A DNA stretch of 64,000 bases from Bacteroidota bacterium (GCA_020161455.1 JAIUNZ010000004.1:234986-298985), one strand, 5' to 3'. Numbered from the stretch's first letter, positions 1 to 9,338 are shown. Notes: generated by a model from the sequence alone, not told the origin. Program-made: numbers and translations.

Positions 1-1684
1 GGTAAATATTTTTAAGTTCCATAAATAACAATAGGAGTAAACCTATATTTATGATTAAACCTAAATTACTATATAATTTGTAATTTTTTGAAAGTTTGTT
101 GAATTCGGTTTTTTCTAAATTGAATTTTTTATCAGTTATTAAAATCGTTTTTTCATTTAAAGAATTAGTAGAATCAGCAACCGGAACTGCTTCTGGGATA
201 GAATTGCTAATTTCAGAAATTAAGATTAATTTATTTTTCTTTGGAAATAATTTTTCAAACCATTCTACAAATGGAAATAAATTAATTGACATCATTCCTT
301 TATCGTCTGTCGCTCTTTTGGTTAAAAATACTGCAAATGGTAATAATAGTAATGTTGCCATCCAACTTCCCAAAAAAGGTGTAATGCCATTTTCTTGAGC
401 TAATTTTTTTCCAAAAGTATTGATGAAATGATAAATAATAAAAATTAATACGGCAAAAACAATCGGCAATCCCAACCCACCTTTTCTGATTATAGCACCC
501 AGTGGAGCACCTAAAAAAAACATTAAAATACAGGAAAATGCAATTGCAAATTTTTCATAAAGTGCAATCCAGTGGGCATTAATGTTTTTTATTTTATTTT
601 CAAATTCATAGATAGAGTTGTCTAACGAAAAACTTATACCATCTACAGTTGCAATGGCAACTTTTAAAATTTGCAGTTTATTTGTTTTATCAAAATTGGA
701 TAAAATTGAATTGTTTACTAATGAAATTTTAGTTTTTGTAGAATCTTGAGAATTCATTACTGTTCCTATGCCATAACTTGAACCTGAATACGCTGTACGA
801 TCATTTATATTATCCACAAACGAATTTAAATCTTTGGAGTAGTTTCTAGAAAGTGAATCTAATGTATATTTTAATTCACTTACCGTAAGCATGGTGTTAG
901 TGTTTGTTATTTCTTCATTATCACCTTCTGAGGAATTTAATTTTGATAAATCGATATTGATGATGTATTTCTTGAATTCACTTTTGGCAAAAGGAACTTT
1001 TTTTCGTTCTTCATATTTTTCAGGCGTGATGTCTTCGTAATAATTTCCGTTATTTAATACTAATTTTAAAATATTAGATTCTTTACTACTAACTATTTCA
1101 CCACTTTCGGCTTTAATTACTGAATTGTTTCCAGAGCCAAATCTACCTTTTTTATGAATGGTAACTTTGTCTAAAAAACGGCCTTCATTTCCTGATTTTT
1201 TTTCAACTTTTATAGTATAACTACCAACATTACTAAATTGTCCTTCGGCTATAGCCATTGCTGGTTTTAATTGAGCAATGTTTCTTCTAAAATTCAGAAA
1301 TTTATATTCTGCATAAGGAATTACATTGTTAGCAAAAAGAAAGGCTACAATACTCAATAGTCCAATAAAAACAATAAGACTGTTCATGGCACGTTTCAAC
1401 GAAATACCAGATGATTTCATTGCAGCAAATTCATAGTTTTCAGCCAAACTACCAAAAGTCATGATGGAAGCCAAAAGCACAGAAAGAGGCAAAACCAACG
1501 GAACTACTCTAGGTGTTGCGAAAAGTAAAAACTTTATAACAGAAATAAAATCTAAATCTTTTCCTGCCAATTCAGAAATAAATAACCAAACCGTTTGAAG
1601 GATAAAGATGAAAAATAGTATAACAAATACCGTTAGAAAGGTAGAAGTAAATAATTTTAATAAGTACTTGTCAAGTATTTTCAC
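1..1684 (-). CDS. LptF/LptG-family permease, partial (C-terminus beyond left edge)
   Basis: This is the membrane part of the ABC machine that pulls lipopolysaccharide from the inner membrane towards the outer membrane. I translated it by hand because it is open at the window edge; about 561 codons are present. It begins with GTG, seven bases after the lolA stop, reading VKILDKYLLKLF. Three membrane segments fall in roughly residues 10-120. A large periplasmic beta-rich region follows to about 385, then three further membrane segments (one contains LGAPLGAIIRKGGLGLP), the usual 3+3 arrangement of the LptF/LptG fold. A hydrophilic C-terminal extension leads to another hydrophobic stretch at the edge. 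It lies downstream of ftsK and lolA on the same strand, probably in one operon. LptF and LptG cannot be told apart here. Confidence 0.88.
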   Translation of the reverse strand, partial: MKILDKYLLKLFTSTFLTVFVILFFIFILQTVWLFISELAGKDLDFISVIKFLLFATPRVVPLVLPLSVLLASIMTFGSLAENYEFAAMKSSGISLKRAMNSLIVFIGLLSIVAFLFANNVIPYAEYKFLNFRRNIAQLKPAMAIAEGQFSNVGSYTIKVEKKSGNEGRFLDKVTIHKKGRFGSGNNSVIKAESGEIVSSKESNILKLVLNNGNYYEDITPEKYEERKKVPFAKSEFKKYIINIDLSKLNSSEGDNEEITNTNTMLTVSELKYTLDSLSRNYSKDLNSFVDNINDRTAYSGSSYGIGTVMNSQDSTKTKISLVNNSILSNFDKTNKLQILKVAIATVDGISFSLDNSIYEFENKIKNINAHWIALYEKFAIAFSCILMFFLGAPLGAIIRKGGLGLPIVFAVLIFIIYHFINTFGKKLAQENGITPFLGSWMATLLLLPFAVFLTKRATDDKGMMSINLFPFVEWFEKLFPKKNKLILISEISNSIPEAVPVADSTNSLNEKTILITDKKFNLEKTEFNKLSKNYKLYSNLGLIINIGLLLLLFMELKNIY

Positions 1685-1691
1685 TTGTTTT

Positions 1692-2333
1692 TTAATCTAG
1701 TTTATTGATGTAGTAATTTGGATATTTACTGGAGGCAAAGGTAAACTGATTTTTTGATAAGGGTTGATTTGTTTTAAAAGAATTAACAGTCAAAGTAGTT
1801 TTTGTTCCATTTTTTCCAATTTCAATAACGTTGTAAATTATATTGGTTTGGGAATCAACACCTAGTAAAATTTCTTTTCGTGCATCTTTGGAACTATTTG
1901 GTACTAATTTTATATATTGAATTTTTCTTCCTTTAACATCTTGAGGAATATCCCAATAATACTTAAAACCAGTATTGAAGAAAGTTAACATTTTTGAAGG
2001 TGTAATGGCATTTTCGTCTTTTTCATCAAGGCTCGATATGGTTATTTCTTCATCTTCTGGAACAATGGTGTAGGTCTTTTTGCCATCATATATTTTAGTT
2101 ATTCCCATGAAATTTAGGTAGTATTTGTTACCATCTAAAATTACATTTCCTTTACTTTCTTTATTAATATTTTCTTTGGAATTTGTAAGCGAATATTTAA
2201 AATCGATTATGATATTGTCATACGATTTAATTTTTGCAGTTACTTTATCCAATAAGTCTTTTGCTTTTTTATCTTGTCCTTGCATTGAAATACTCAATGC
2301 TAAAAATAAAATTAACGAAACTACTTTTTTCAT
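1692..2333 (-). CDS. lolA: LolA-like outer-membrane lipoprotein carrier
   Basis: This is a periplasmic chaperone that should carry lipoproteins from the LolCDE transporter to the outer membrane. The 213-residue product has a Sec signal peptide (hydrophobic residues about 5-16, ending near SMQGQ). The mature part is a single beta-rich domain in which short strands alternate with GKKTYTIVPEDEEITIS-type turns, as in the LolA half-barrel. The length matches the family. It starts seven bases after the ftsK stop, and lptF/G follows seven bases after it, so the three genes look co-transcribed. The call rests on fold-like features and on the ftsK-lolA-lptF/G order that I know from Flavobacteriia; there is no catalytic motif to check. 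Confidence 0.82.
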   Translation of the reverse strand: MKKVVSLILFLALSISMQGQDKKAKDLLDKVTAKIKSYDNIIIDFKYSLTNSKENINKESKGNVILDGNKYYLNFMGITKIYDGKKTYTIVPEDEEITISSLDEKDENAITPSKMLTFFNTGFKYYWDIPQDVKGRKIQYIKLVPNSSKDARKEILLGVDSQTNIIYNVIEIGKNGTKTTLTVNSFKTNQPLSKNQFTFASSKYPNYYINKLD

Positions 2334-2340
2334 TGTTTAA

Positions 2341-4776
2341 TTATTTTTGTTCATTATCTAAAAATTGTTCAAGTGAAGTCAAGTCTGTAATGTTTACACT
2401 TCTAGCTTTACTTCCTTCAAACGGACCAACAATACCTGCAGCTTCTAATTGGTCTATTAGCCTACCAGCACGATTGTAACCCAGTTTCAACTTTCTCTGC
2501 AATAATGATGCCGAACCTTGCTGTGCCGTAACAATTATTTCAGCAGCTTCTCTAAATAAAGTGTCTCTTTCGGAAATGTCAATTTCTAAAGAGGTACTAC
2601 TTCCATCTTCTCCAACGTATTCTGGAAGCAAATAGGCACTAGCATAGGCTTTTTGTGAACCTATATACTCTACAATTTTTTCTACCTCTGGTGTATCTAC
2701 AAAAGCACATTGTACACGAACCAAATCATTTCCGTTTGAAAACAACATATCTCCACGTCCGATTAATTGGTCAGCACCGCCAGAATCTAAAATAGTTCTT
2801 GAATCAATTTTTGAAGTAACTCTAAAAGCAATTCTCGCTGGAAAATTGGCTTTAATCATTCCAGTAATAACATTTACAGATGGTCGTTGCGTTGCGATAA
2901 TTAAATGTATTCCAATAGCACGAGCCAATTGTGCCAAACGAGCAATTGGGGTTTCTACTTCTTTACCAGCAGTCATGATTAAATCGGCAAATTCATCTAC
3001 TACCAATACGATATAAGGTAGAAATCGATGTCCGTTTTCTGGATTCAATTTTCTAGATTTGAACTTGTCGTTGTACTCTTTGATGTTACGAACCATAGCA
3101 TCTTTTAGCAAATTGTAACGGTTATCCATTTCTAAACAAAGTGAATTCAAAGTATTGATTACTTTGTTATTGTCAGTAATGATAGCATCTTCTGTATCAG
3201 GAAGTTTTGCTAAATAATGACGTTCTATTTTATTAAACAAGGTAAGTTCAACTTTCTTTGGATCAACCAAAACAAATTTTACTTCTGCTGGATGTTTTTT
3301 ATATAAAAGTGATGTCAAAACAGCATTTAAACCAACCGACTTTCCTTGTCCTGTTGCACCAGCCATAAGTAAGTGTGGCATTTTTGCTAAATCGACCACA
3401 AAAGTTTCATTAGAAATTGTTTTCCCCAATGCTATTGGCAATTCCATCTCAGCTTCTTGAAATTTTGTTGCAGAAATAACTGTTCGCATCGGAACCATTG
3501 TTGGATTTTTGTTTGGAACTTCAATTCCAATTGTGCCTTTTCCTGGAATTGGTGCAATAATACGAATTCCTAAAGCAGATAAGGATAGAGCAATATCATC
3601 TTCTAAACTTTTAATTTTTGAAATACGAATTCCAGCTTCAGGAACTATTTCATATAATGTAACTGATGGTCCAACAGTTGCTTTGATTTGCGCTATCTCG
3701 ATTTTGTAGTTTTTTAAAGTTTCTACAATTCGGTTTTTATTTTCTTCTAATTCTTCTTGGTTTATAGTAATTCCAACAGATTTATATTCTTTTAATAGAT
3801 CAATCGTTGGAAATTTATAATTTGACAATTCTAAAGTTGGATCAAATTCACCAAAATCAGCAACTAGTTTTGCCGCTAAATTTTCTTCTACGACATCTTC
3901 TTCTTCAGCCTTTTCAATTACAAAATCTTCATTGGTTGTTTCTGTAATTTCTAATTCTCTAGAAGGTGTTGGAGTAGAAATGGTTGGTTTAATGGTAGGT
4001 TCTAAGTTAATCTCCGAAGCATTTTCGATTGTTGGTTTTAAAGCTTCTTTGTTAATTTCAAATGTGGAAGTTTTTAGTGTTGGTTCCGCTATTTCTTCTT
4101 CATCCTCAGTAATTGCAAACTCTTCTAAGTTATAATCGGTAGAAGACGAAGGTGTTCTGATACTTTTTAAATCTTCGGTTAAATCTTTTTTCTTTTTTTC
4201 AAAAAAGGTTTTAATAGCTTCTGGAGATACTTTAATTTTAAAAATAGCATAAATTAACAATCCAAAGACTAAAATTAAGATAGTTCCCGTTTTTCCGATA
4301 TAATCTTGAAAAAACAAATTCATTTCATAGCCGATTGTTCCACCAAGTTCGGGCAAGGTTGTAGCGAAAAAACCAAAAGTTATAGAAAGTATAATGATAG
4401 CAAACAAATCCCAAAACCATGAGTTTTTTAATTTTTTGATGGGCAAATCCAATAAAAAAAATGCACCACTTAAAAAGAACAGTTTTACAAATATAAATGA
4501 GGCAGCACCAAAACCACGATAGATGAAAAAATCAGCTAAATAGGAACCAAATTTACCTAACCAGTTTTTAACAATTTCGTCTCTGTCCGTTAATGAAGCA
4601 ACGGCACTTTGATCTTCTTGACCATAGATGAAAAAGGAAATGAATGAAAATAATAAAGCGATAGAAAAAAGTATGAGTACAAAACCAAATAACACTCGGT
4701 ATTGTTTGCTTCGATTTTTAGTCGGTGAAGCATTTTTTTTATCAGTAGTTGTTTCCTTTTTTGTTGTTTTAGCCAT
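2341..4776 (-). CDS. ftsK: DNA translocase FtsK
   Basis: This septum-anchored motor pumps chromosomal DNA during division and activates dimer resolution. The 811-residue product has a lysine-rich N-terminus and about four membrane segments in residues 25-185. An acidic, threonine- and glutamate-rich linker runs from about 200 to 310, followed by the alpha and beta motor domains. Walker A (GATGQGKSVGLNA) lies near residue 472 and Walker B (LVVDEFADLIM) near 595. The motor signature RPSVNVITGMIKANFPARI follows. A winged-helix gamma domain (residues about 745-811, LLQRKLKLGYNRAGRLIDQLE) should read the polar guide sequences. The linker is short compared with E. coli FtsK, as is common outside the gammaproteobacteria. 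It heads the minus-strand group with lolA and lptF/G. Confidence 0.96.
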   Translation of the reverse strand: MAKTTKKETTTDKKNASPTKNRSKQYRVLFGFVLILFSIALLFSFISFFIYGQEDQSAVASLTDRDEIVKNWLGKFGSYLADFFIYRGFGAASFIFVKLFFLSGAFFLLDLPIKKLKNSWFWDLFAIIILSITFGFFATTLPELGGTIGYEMNLFFQDYIGKTGTILILVFGLLIYAIFKIKVSPEAIKTFFEKKKKDLTEDLKSIRTPSSSTDYNLEEFAITEDEEEIAEPTLKTSTFEINKEALKPTIENASEINLEPTIKPTISTPTPSRELEITETTNEDFVIEKAEEEDVVEENLAAKLVADFGEFDPTLELSNYKFPTIDLLKEYKSVGITINQEELEENKNRIVETLKNYKIEIAQIKATVGPSVTLYEIVPEAGIRISKIKSLEDDIALSLSALGIRIIAPIPGKGTIGIEVPNKNPTMVPMRTVISATKFQEAEMELPIALGKTISNETFVVDLAKMPHLLMAGATGQGKSVGLNAVLTSLLYKKHPAEVKFVLVDPKKVELTLFNKIERHYLAKLPDTEDAIITDNNKVINTLNSLCLEMDNRYNLLKDAMVRNIKEYNDKFKSRKLNPENGHRFLPYIVLVVDEFADLIMTAGKEVETPIARLAQLARAIGIHLIIATQRPSVNVITGMIKANFPARIAFRVTSKIDSRTILDSGGADQLIGRGDMLFSNGNDLVRVQCAFVDTPEVEKIVEYIGSQKAYASAYLLPEYVGEDGSSTSLEIDISERDTLFREAAEIIVTAQQGSASLLQRKLKLGYNRAGRLIDQLEAAGIVGPFEGSKARSVNITDLTSLEQFLDNEQK

Positions 4777-4821
4777 AGTTGGTGTATCGTTGCTATAAAA
4801 GTAAAAATTAAATCTAAAAAA

Positions 4822-5196
4822 TTACATCAATTTTGGAACATATATCAACAAACCAACTGCAATTGATGCAATAGCGGCAAATAAAACGGCTCCACCAGCA
4901 ATATCTTTAATAAAACCAATTTTTTCATGGTATTCTGGATGTATAAAATCACATATTTTTTCGACTGCAGTATTCATTCCTTCAATTGCCAAAACCAAAC
5001 CTGTAGATAATATTTGCATCATCCATTCTTCTCTTGAAATGTCATAATAAAACCCTGCAAAAATTAAAAGTACTGCAATGGAAGACTGAACCATCACACT
5101 ATGTTCTGTAGTAATCAATTTGTGTGCGCCAATAATGGTATAGCGAACACTTTTGATTCTTCCAGCAAAAAAAGAGTTGTCTTTTTTAAATTCCAT
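4822..5196 (-). CDS. dgkA: DgkA-type diacylglycerol/undecaprenol kinase
   Basis: This is a small integral membrane kinase that phosphorylates diacylglycerol or undecaprenol. The 124-residue product has three hydrophobic helices (about residues 38-52, 58-75 and 98-120). The family signature EGMNTAVEKICDFIHPEYHE is followed by KDIAGGAVL, which holds the conserved Glu, Asn and Asp residues of the active site. The cell-envelope setting beside ftsK, and what is known of DgkA homologues outside the Proteobacteria, make undecaprenol kinase as likely as diacylglycerol kinase; the sequence does not decide. It begins three bases after the tpx stop codon, so it is probably translated from the same transcript. 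Confidence 0.9.
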   Translation of the reverse strand: MEFKKDNSFFAGRIKSVRYTIIGAHKLITTEHSVMVQSSIAVLLIFAGFYYDISREEWMMQILSTGLVLAIEGMNTAVEKICDFIHPEYHEKIGFIKDIAGGAVLFAAIASIAVGLLIYVPKLM

Positions 5197-5199
5197 AGA

Positions 5200-5697
5200 T
5201 TATAATGTTGCTAAAGCTGCTTCATAGTTAGGCTCGTCGGCAATCTCAGAAACTTGCTCAGAATATTTTACAACACCATTCTCATCTAAAACAATAACTA
5301 CTCTTGAATGCAATCCAGACAAAACACTGTCTAAAATTTCTAAACCATAATCTTTTCCAAAACTACCCGTGTTAAAGTCAGAAAGATTGATTACATTTTC
5401 TAATCCTTCTGCGCCGCAGAAACGTTTTTGAGCAAAAGGTAAATCTCTTGAAATGCATAAAACTTTAGTGTTTTCTAATTGGCTTGCTTTGGTATTGAAT
5501 GCTCTAACTGAAGCGGCACATGTACCAGTATCAATGCTTGGAAAAATATTTAACACTAACTTACTTCCTGCAAAATCGTTTAAAGTAACTGTGCTTAAAT
5601 CCGTTTTAATCATTGAGAATTGAGGTGCTTTTGTACCTATTTTTGGTAATTCACCATTGGTATTAATAGGATTTCCACCTAAAGTTATTGATGCCAT
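5200..5697 (-). CDS. tpx: Thiol peroxidase Tpx
   Basis: This is an atypical 2-Cys peroxiredoxin that reduces hydrogen peroxide and alkyl peroxides with electrons from thioredoxin. The 165-residue length is typical. The peroxidatic cysteine sits in FPSIDTGTCAASVRAFN (near residue 60) and the resolving cysteine in FCGAEGLENV (near 94), the spacing expected for Tpx. There is no signal peptide, so it is cytoplasmic. It is followed at once by the dgkA-type gene. A TACTTTTG element at 5720-5727 on the minus strand is a plausible -7 promoter box, but I see no -33 box at the usual distance. A second peroxiredoxin and a thioredoxin lie about 3 kb away. Confidence 0.95.
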   Translation of the reverse strand: MASITLGGNPINTNGELPKIGTKAPQFSMIKTDLSTVTLNDFAGSKLVLNIFPSIDTGTCAASVRAFNTKASQLENTKVLCISRDLPFAQKRFCGAEGLENVINLSDFNTGSFGKDYGLEILDSVLSGLHSRVVIVLDENGVVKYSEQVSEIADEPNYEAALATL

Positions 5698-5818
5698 ATT
5701 TTTTTATTTTTTTAAATGTCAAAAGTAATAAAAATTAATTAGCTAATAAAGTCAATTCTTATCTAACTTGCAGTGTTGTTAAAGTTAGAATTTACTAAAA
5801 ATTTAATAAATTCGCCCA

Positions 5819-6439
5819 ATGAAAGTAAATTATAAAGAACATTGGGAAAAAGTATTTAGCACAAAAAAAGAAAATGAAGTAAGTTGGTACCAACCTAAGC
5901 CTGAAACTTCTTTAAATTTTTTTATAGATAATACAATTCCCAAACAAGCTAAAATTATTGATATTGGTGGTGGCGACAGCTATCTAATGGATTTTTTATT
6001 AGAATTGGGCTATACTAATTTGTATTTATTGGATATTTCTCCAAAAGCTATTGAGCGTATTAAGAATAGGTTAGGAGCAAAGGCAAAACAGATTTCTTTT
6101 ATAATTTCAGATGTTTTAGATTTTAATTCAACGGAAACTTTTGATGTTTGGCATGATAGAGCTTCTTTTCATTTTCAAACAAGTCAGGAAAACATTTTAA
6201 ATTATAAAAAGAAAGTCACAAAATATGTAAAAGCCGATGGTCATGTATTTATTGGAACATTCTCTGAAAATGGGCCAAAAAAATGCAGTGGTTTGGACAT
6301 AACACAGTACAATTCAAAATCGTTACAAACTGTTTTCTATCCAGAATTTGACTTAGTTTCTAGCTTTGTTGAAAACCATAAAACTCCATTTGATACTAAT
6401 CAAAATTTTATATTCGCACATTTTAAGAAGAATGAATAA
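5819..6439 (+). CDS. Class I SAM-dependent methyltransferase
   Basis: The 206-residue product has the Rossmann methyltransferase core. Motif I reads IDIGGGDSYLMDFLLELG (about residues 47-64). LYLLDISPKAIERIKNRL carries the acidic residue that holds the ribose of SAM. DVLDFNSTETFDVWHDRASFHF follows as motifs III-IV. No substrate-specific domain is visible. Related short proteins are annotated as class I methyltransferases of unknown target, some in tellurite or thiopurine resistance families, and I cannot choose between them. It is divergent from tpx and stands alone, convergent with the amino acid permease. The start is the only ATG before motif I. Confidence 0.85.
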   Translation: MKVNYKEHWEKVFSTKKENEVSWYQPKPETSLNFFIDNTIPKQAKIIDIGGGDSYLMDFLLELGYTNLYLLDISPKAIERIKNRLGAKAKQISFIISDVLDFNSTETFDVWHDRASFHFQTSQENILNYKKKVTKYVKADGHVFIGTFSENGPKKCSGLDITQYNSKSLQTVFYPEFDLVSSFVENHKTPFDTNQNFIFAHFKKNE

Positions 6440-6502
6440 ATGATGTATCTAAAATATTTATTTTTTTTGCGATTAATCTTTATTAAATATAGGTGTTTTT
6501 TT

Positions 6503-8413
6503 TTAATTTAATTTGCTATTCTTGTAGCTAAAGCCAAAGTAAATCAATAATCCAATTAAAAGCCAACAAGTAAAATATATCCAGTTCCAAACACTCAGTT
6601 CTGCCATCATATACAAACAGCTCACTAACCCAAGAAGCGGAATAAGAGAAAGATTTTCTTTCCATGACCAAACCGCAAAAAAGAGCAATGAAATAAGGAA
6701 AATCCACATTGGAATTTTGTGTTTAAATAAAGAGAATCCACTTTCATATTTAATAGCATCATCCAGAGGCAATTGGTCAACAATGTTTTTATACATATCT
6801 GCATCATTATGAAAAAAGTCTAAAACATTTTCTAAATCACTGTTTTTATAATCGGTTACATTTTTTTCTAGATAATCATGAACGGTTGCTGTTTGTTCTT
6901 TTGTTAAAGTTGTTACAATAGTTGTTGGATCGTTTATCTGTTTTTCATTAGTAAAAAAAGCCATAGTTTGCTCTTTTTTTGCTGTAAAAGCAAACACCAA
7001 CCCAAAAATAATAAGCAAAGGAAAAACATACTTTGCATTAAAATAAGGTGTTTTGAATTTTCCTCTAGGAATGTCTTTTTTGTTTTGTAACACCAATACA
7101 CCAGCACAAACCAGCACAAAAGCAAATAGGGTTCCAATACTACACAAATCAGTAACCATCGTTAGGTTTAAAAATAAGGCTGGAACAGCCACAACAAATC
7201 CCGTTACAATAGTAGCATACGAAGGGGTTTTGTATTTTGGATGCACTTTTGAGAATTTCTTTGGCAATAATCCGTCACGGCTCATACTCATCCATATTCG
7301 TGGTTGACCCATTTGAAAGACTAATAAAACACTTGCCATAGCAATAACAGCACTAACAGCTATGATGCCCGACATCCATTTTAAGTTTAATTTATCAAAT
7401 ACAAATGCTAATGGGTCACCAACATTTAAATCTGCATAATTTACCATTCCTGTCAATACCAAAGCAATCACAATGTATAATATTGTACAAATAATAATTG
7501 CCCACATCATTCCTTTGGGTAAATCTCTTTGAGGATTTTTACATTCTTCGGCAGTAGTTGAAATCGCATCAAAACCAATATAAGCAAAAAAAACAGCCGA
7601 AACACCTTTTAAAACTCCTGTAACTCCATTGGGAGCAAAAGGATGCCAGTTAGCGGTATCAACATAAAAAGCACCTACGGCAATTACTAAAAGAATAATG
7701 CAGAGCTTTACTACAACCATCAAATTACTAGCATTTCGTGATTCTTTCATCCCACGATAAACCAACCAAGTGATTAATATAATTATCAATAGAGCAGGAA
7801 AATCAGCCACGAAATGAAAATTTCCAATTGTTGGTGCAGTTGTCCAAGCGGTGTGCGCTTGTTGTAAATATTCAGGTAATTTATCAAAAGATTTTCCGCC
7901 TTGCATAAAGGCATTAGCATCATTAAAACCATTAGAAGCTGTTAAATAATCCATTTGTGCCCATTGAGGCATATAAATACCACCACTTTCTAGCAATCCT
8001 GTAAAATAATCGCTCCACGAAATAGCAACGGTTATGTTTCCAATAGCATATTCCATAATCAAAGCCCAACCAATAATCCAAGCAATTAATTCACCAAAAG
8101 CTACATAGGAATAGGTATAAGCACTTCCAGAAACGGGAACCATTGAAGCGAATTCAGCATAAGCAAATGCTGCAAATCCACAAGCCAAAGCCGTAAATAG
8201 GAATAAAAAAATAACTGCCGGACCACCGTCTGCACTGGCTTTTCCAATAGTACTGAATATTCCAGCACCAATAATAGCTGCAATTCCAAAAGCTGCTAAA
8301 TCCTTTGCCGTTAAATGTTTTCCTAAAGTAGCGTGACCATCACTTTCGTTTTTGGCAACTTGGTCTAAAATATCTTGAACTGATTTTTTTCGGAAAAGAT
8401 TTGAAAATCCCAT
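6503..8413 (-). CDS. APC-family amino acid permease
   Basis: This is an inner-membrane secondary transporter of the amino acid-polyamine-organocation superfamily, closest in pattern to the YfnA/cationic amino acid transporter group. The 636-residue product begins with a hydrophilic N-terminus. The first membrane helix carries the substrate-binding GIAAIIGAGIFSTIG sequence (about residues 43-57). At least twelve membrane helices follow, including FAYIGFDAISTTAEECKNPQ, typical of helix 6 and the following loop. Two long hydrophilic loops (about residues 140-195 and 465-540) make it longer than bacterial relatives of 450-500 residues. Substrate specificity cannot be read from sequence. It is a lone gene, divergent from the peroxiredoxin. 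Confidence 0.9.
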   Translation of the reverse strand: MGFSNLFRKKSVQDILDQVAKNESDGHATLGKHLTAKDLAAFGIAAIIGAGIFSTIGKASADGGPAVIFLFLFTALACGFAAFAYAEFASMVPVSGSAYTYSYVAFGELIAWIIGWALIMEYAIGNITVAISWSDYFTGLLESGGIYMPQWAQMDYLTASNGFNDANAFMQGGKSFDKLPEYLQQAHTAWTTAPTIGNFHFVADFPALLIIILITWLVYRGMKESRNASNLMVVVKLCIILLVIAVGAFYVDTANWHPFAPNGVTGVLKGVSAVFFAYIGFDAISTTAEECKNPQRDLPKGMMWAIIICTILYIVIALVLTGMVNYADLNVGDPLAFVFDKLNLKWMSGIIAVSAVIAMASVLLVFQMGQPRIWMSMSRDGLLPKKFSKVHPKYKTPSYATIVTGFVVAVPALFLNLTMVTDLCSIGTLFAFVLVCAGVLVLQNKKDIPRGKFKTPYFNAKYVFPLLIIFGLVFAFTAKKEQTMAFFTNEKQINDPTTIVTTLTKEQTATVHDYLEKNVTDYKNSDLENVLDFFHNDADMYKNIVDQLPLDDAIKYESGFSLFKHKIPMWIFLISLLFFAVWSWKENLSLIPLLGLVSCLYMMAELSVWNWIYFTCWLLIGLLIYFGFSYKNSKLN

Positions 8414-8494
8414 ATATGGCTTTGGTTATTTATGGTTTAAAAAAAACAAATATAATTAAATCTGCTTGGTTTTAAATTTTTCAGGATATAGTTA

Positions 8495-8530
8495 TATTGT
8501 TTTTTCAATACGAATAGTATATGTCTATTG
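8495..8530. promoter_or_regulatory. Paired inverted repeats upstream of the peroxiredoxin promoter
   Basis: Two dyads lie side by side. TATTG-N6-CAATA spans 8495-8510, and AATAG-N7-CTATT spans 8513-8529. The second contains the ATAG-N7-CTAT spacing of an OxyR half-operator. They end about 28 bases before the -33 box of the peroxiredoxin gene, where an activator would bind. That the site is used by OxyR or a similar peroxide sensor is inference; AT-rich DNA gives short dyads by chance. Confidence 0.4.
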
Positions 8531-8557
8531 TTTTATAATTAAATATAATCAAAACTT

Positions 8558-8589
8558 ATTGTTATGAGTTGCATTTGGTAGTATCTTTG
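8558..8589 (+). promoter_or_regulatory. Bacteroidota-type promoter of the peroxiredoxin gene
   Basis: TTG at 8559-8561 is followed after 20 bases by TATCTTTG at 8582-8589, a full match to the TTG-N19..21-TAnnTTTG pattern. The expected transcription start near 8596 leaves a leader of about 30 bases before the ATG at 8625. Confidence 0.75.
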
Positions 8590-8624
8590 CAATAGAAAAT
8601 AATACTAATTTAAAATAATACAAT

Positions 8625-9260
8625 ATGGCTTTAGTTGGAAAAAAATTCCCAAACATTACAGTTGATGCAATCTCTTTTATGGGTGACAATTTAAGAATTA
8701 ATGTGCTAGAAGAGGCAATTGAAAACAAGAAAAAAGTAGTTTTATTTTGGTATCCAAAAGATTTTACTTTTGTATGTCCAACAGAATTACACGCTTTTCA
8801 AGCAGCTTTAGAAGAATTTGAAAAAAGAAATACAATGGTTATTGGTGCTTCATGCGATACAAATGAAGTTCACTTTGCTTGGTTAAATACAGCCAAAGAC
8901 AATGGTGGAATTGAAGGCGTAACCTATCCTATAATTGCAGATACCACAAGAAATTTATCTGCGGCATTAGATATTCTAGATGCAGAATGGGTTTATGATG
9001 AAGTTCTAAACGATGAAATACTTGAAGGATCAAATGTAACTTTTAGGGCTACTTATTTAATTGATGAAGACGGAAAAATCTTCCATGAAAGTGTTAATGA
9101 TATGCCATTGGGTAGAAATGTAAATGAATATTTACGATTAATAGATGCCTATACACACGTTCAAACAAAAGGAGAAGTTTGTCCTGCTAACTGGGAAGAA
9201 GGAAAAGATGCGATGAGTGCCGATAGAAACAGTACTGCTGCTTATTTAGCTTCTCATTAA
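8625..9260 (+). CDS. Typical 2-Cys peroxiredoxin (AhpC/Prx1 family)
   Basis: This is a cytoplasmic thiol peroxidase that reduces hydrogen peroxide and organic peroxides. In the 211-residue product the peroxidatic Cys51 lies in FYPKDFTFVCPTE-like context (here DFTFVCPTELHAFQ). The resolving Cys lies near residue 186 in GEVCPANWEEG, inside a long C-terminal tail. The tail is longer than in the AhpC of enteric bacteria, and no ahpF lies nearby. The thioredoxin gene that follows 78 bases downstream is the obvious candidate reductant. A strong promoter and paired dyads lie upstream. The gene is divergent from the amino acid permease. Confidence 0.95.
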   Translation: MALVGKKFPNITVDAISFMGDNLRINVLEEAIENKKKVVLFWYPKDFTFVCPTELHAFQAALEEFEKRNTMVIGASCDTNEVHFAWLNTAKDNGGIEGVTYPIIADTTRNLSAALDILDAEWVYDEVLNDEILEGSNVTFRATYLIDEDGKIFHESVNDMPLGRNVNEYLRLIDAYTHVQTKGEVCPANWEEGKDAMSADRNSTAAYLASH

Positions 9261-9270
9261 TAAAAAAGTG

Positions 9271-9318
9271 TTTCAAGTTTTAAGTTTATTTAGTTATACT
9301 TAAAACTTGAAGCTTTTT
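9271..9318 (+). terminator. Hairpin between peroxiredoxin and thioredoxin genes
   Basis: TTCAAGTTTTAAGT (9272-9285) pairs with ACTTAAAACTTGAA (9298-9311), a perfect 14-bp stem with a 12-base loop, followed by only GCTTTTT. The weak T-run suggests partial termination or processing that lowers thioredoxin expression relative to the peroxiredoxin. This is inference. Confidence 0.6.
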
Positions 9319-9338
9319 ACAAATTTGAAAAAAAAAGT

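Noticed and set aside
96-398. 100-residue plus-strand frame near the left edge
   Set aside because: It is antisense to the LptF/G permease gene and has no family features.
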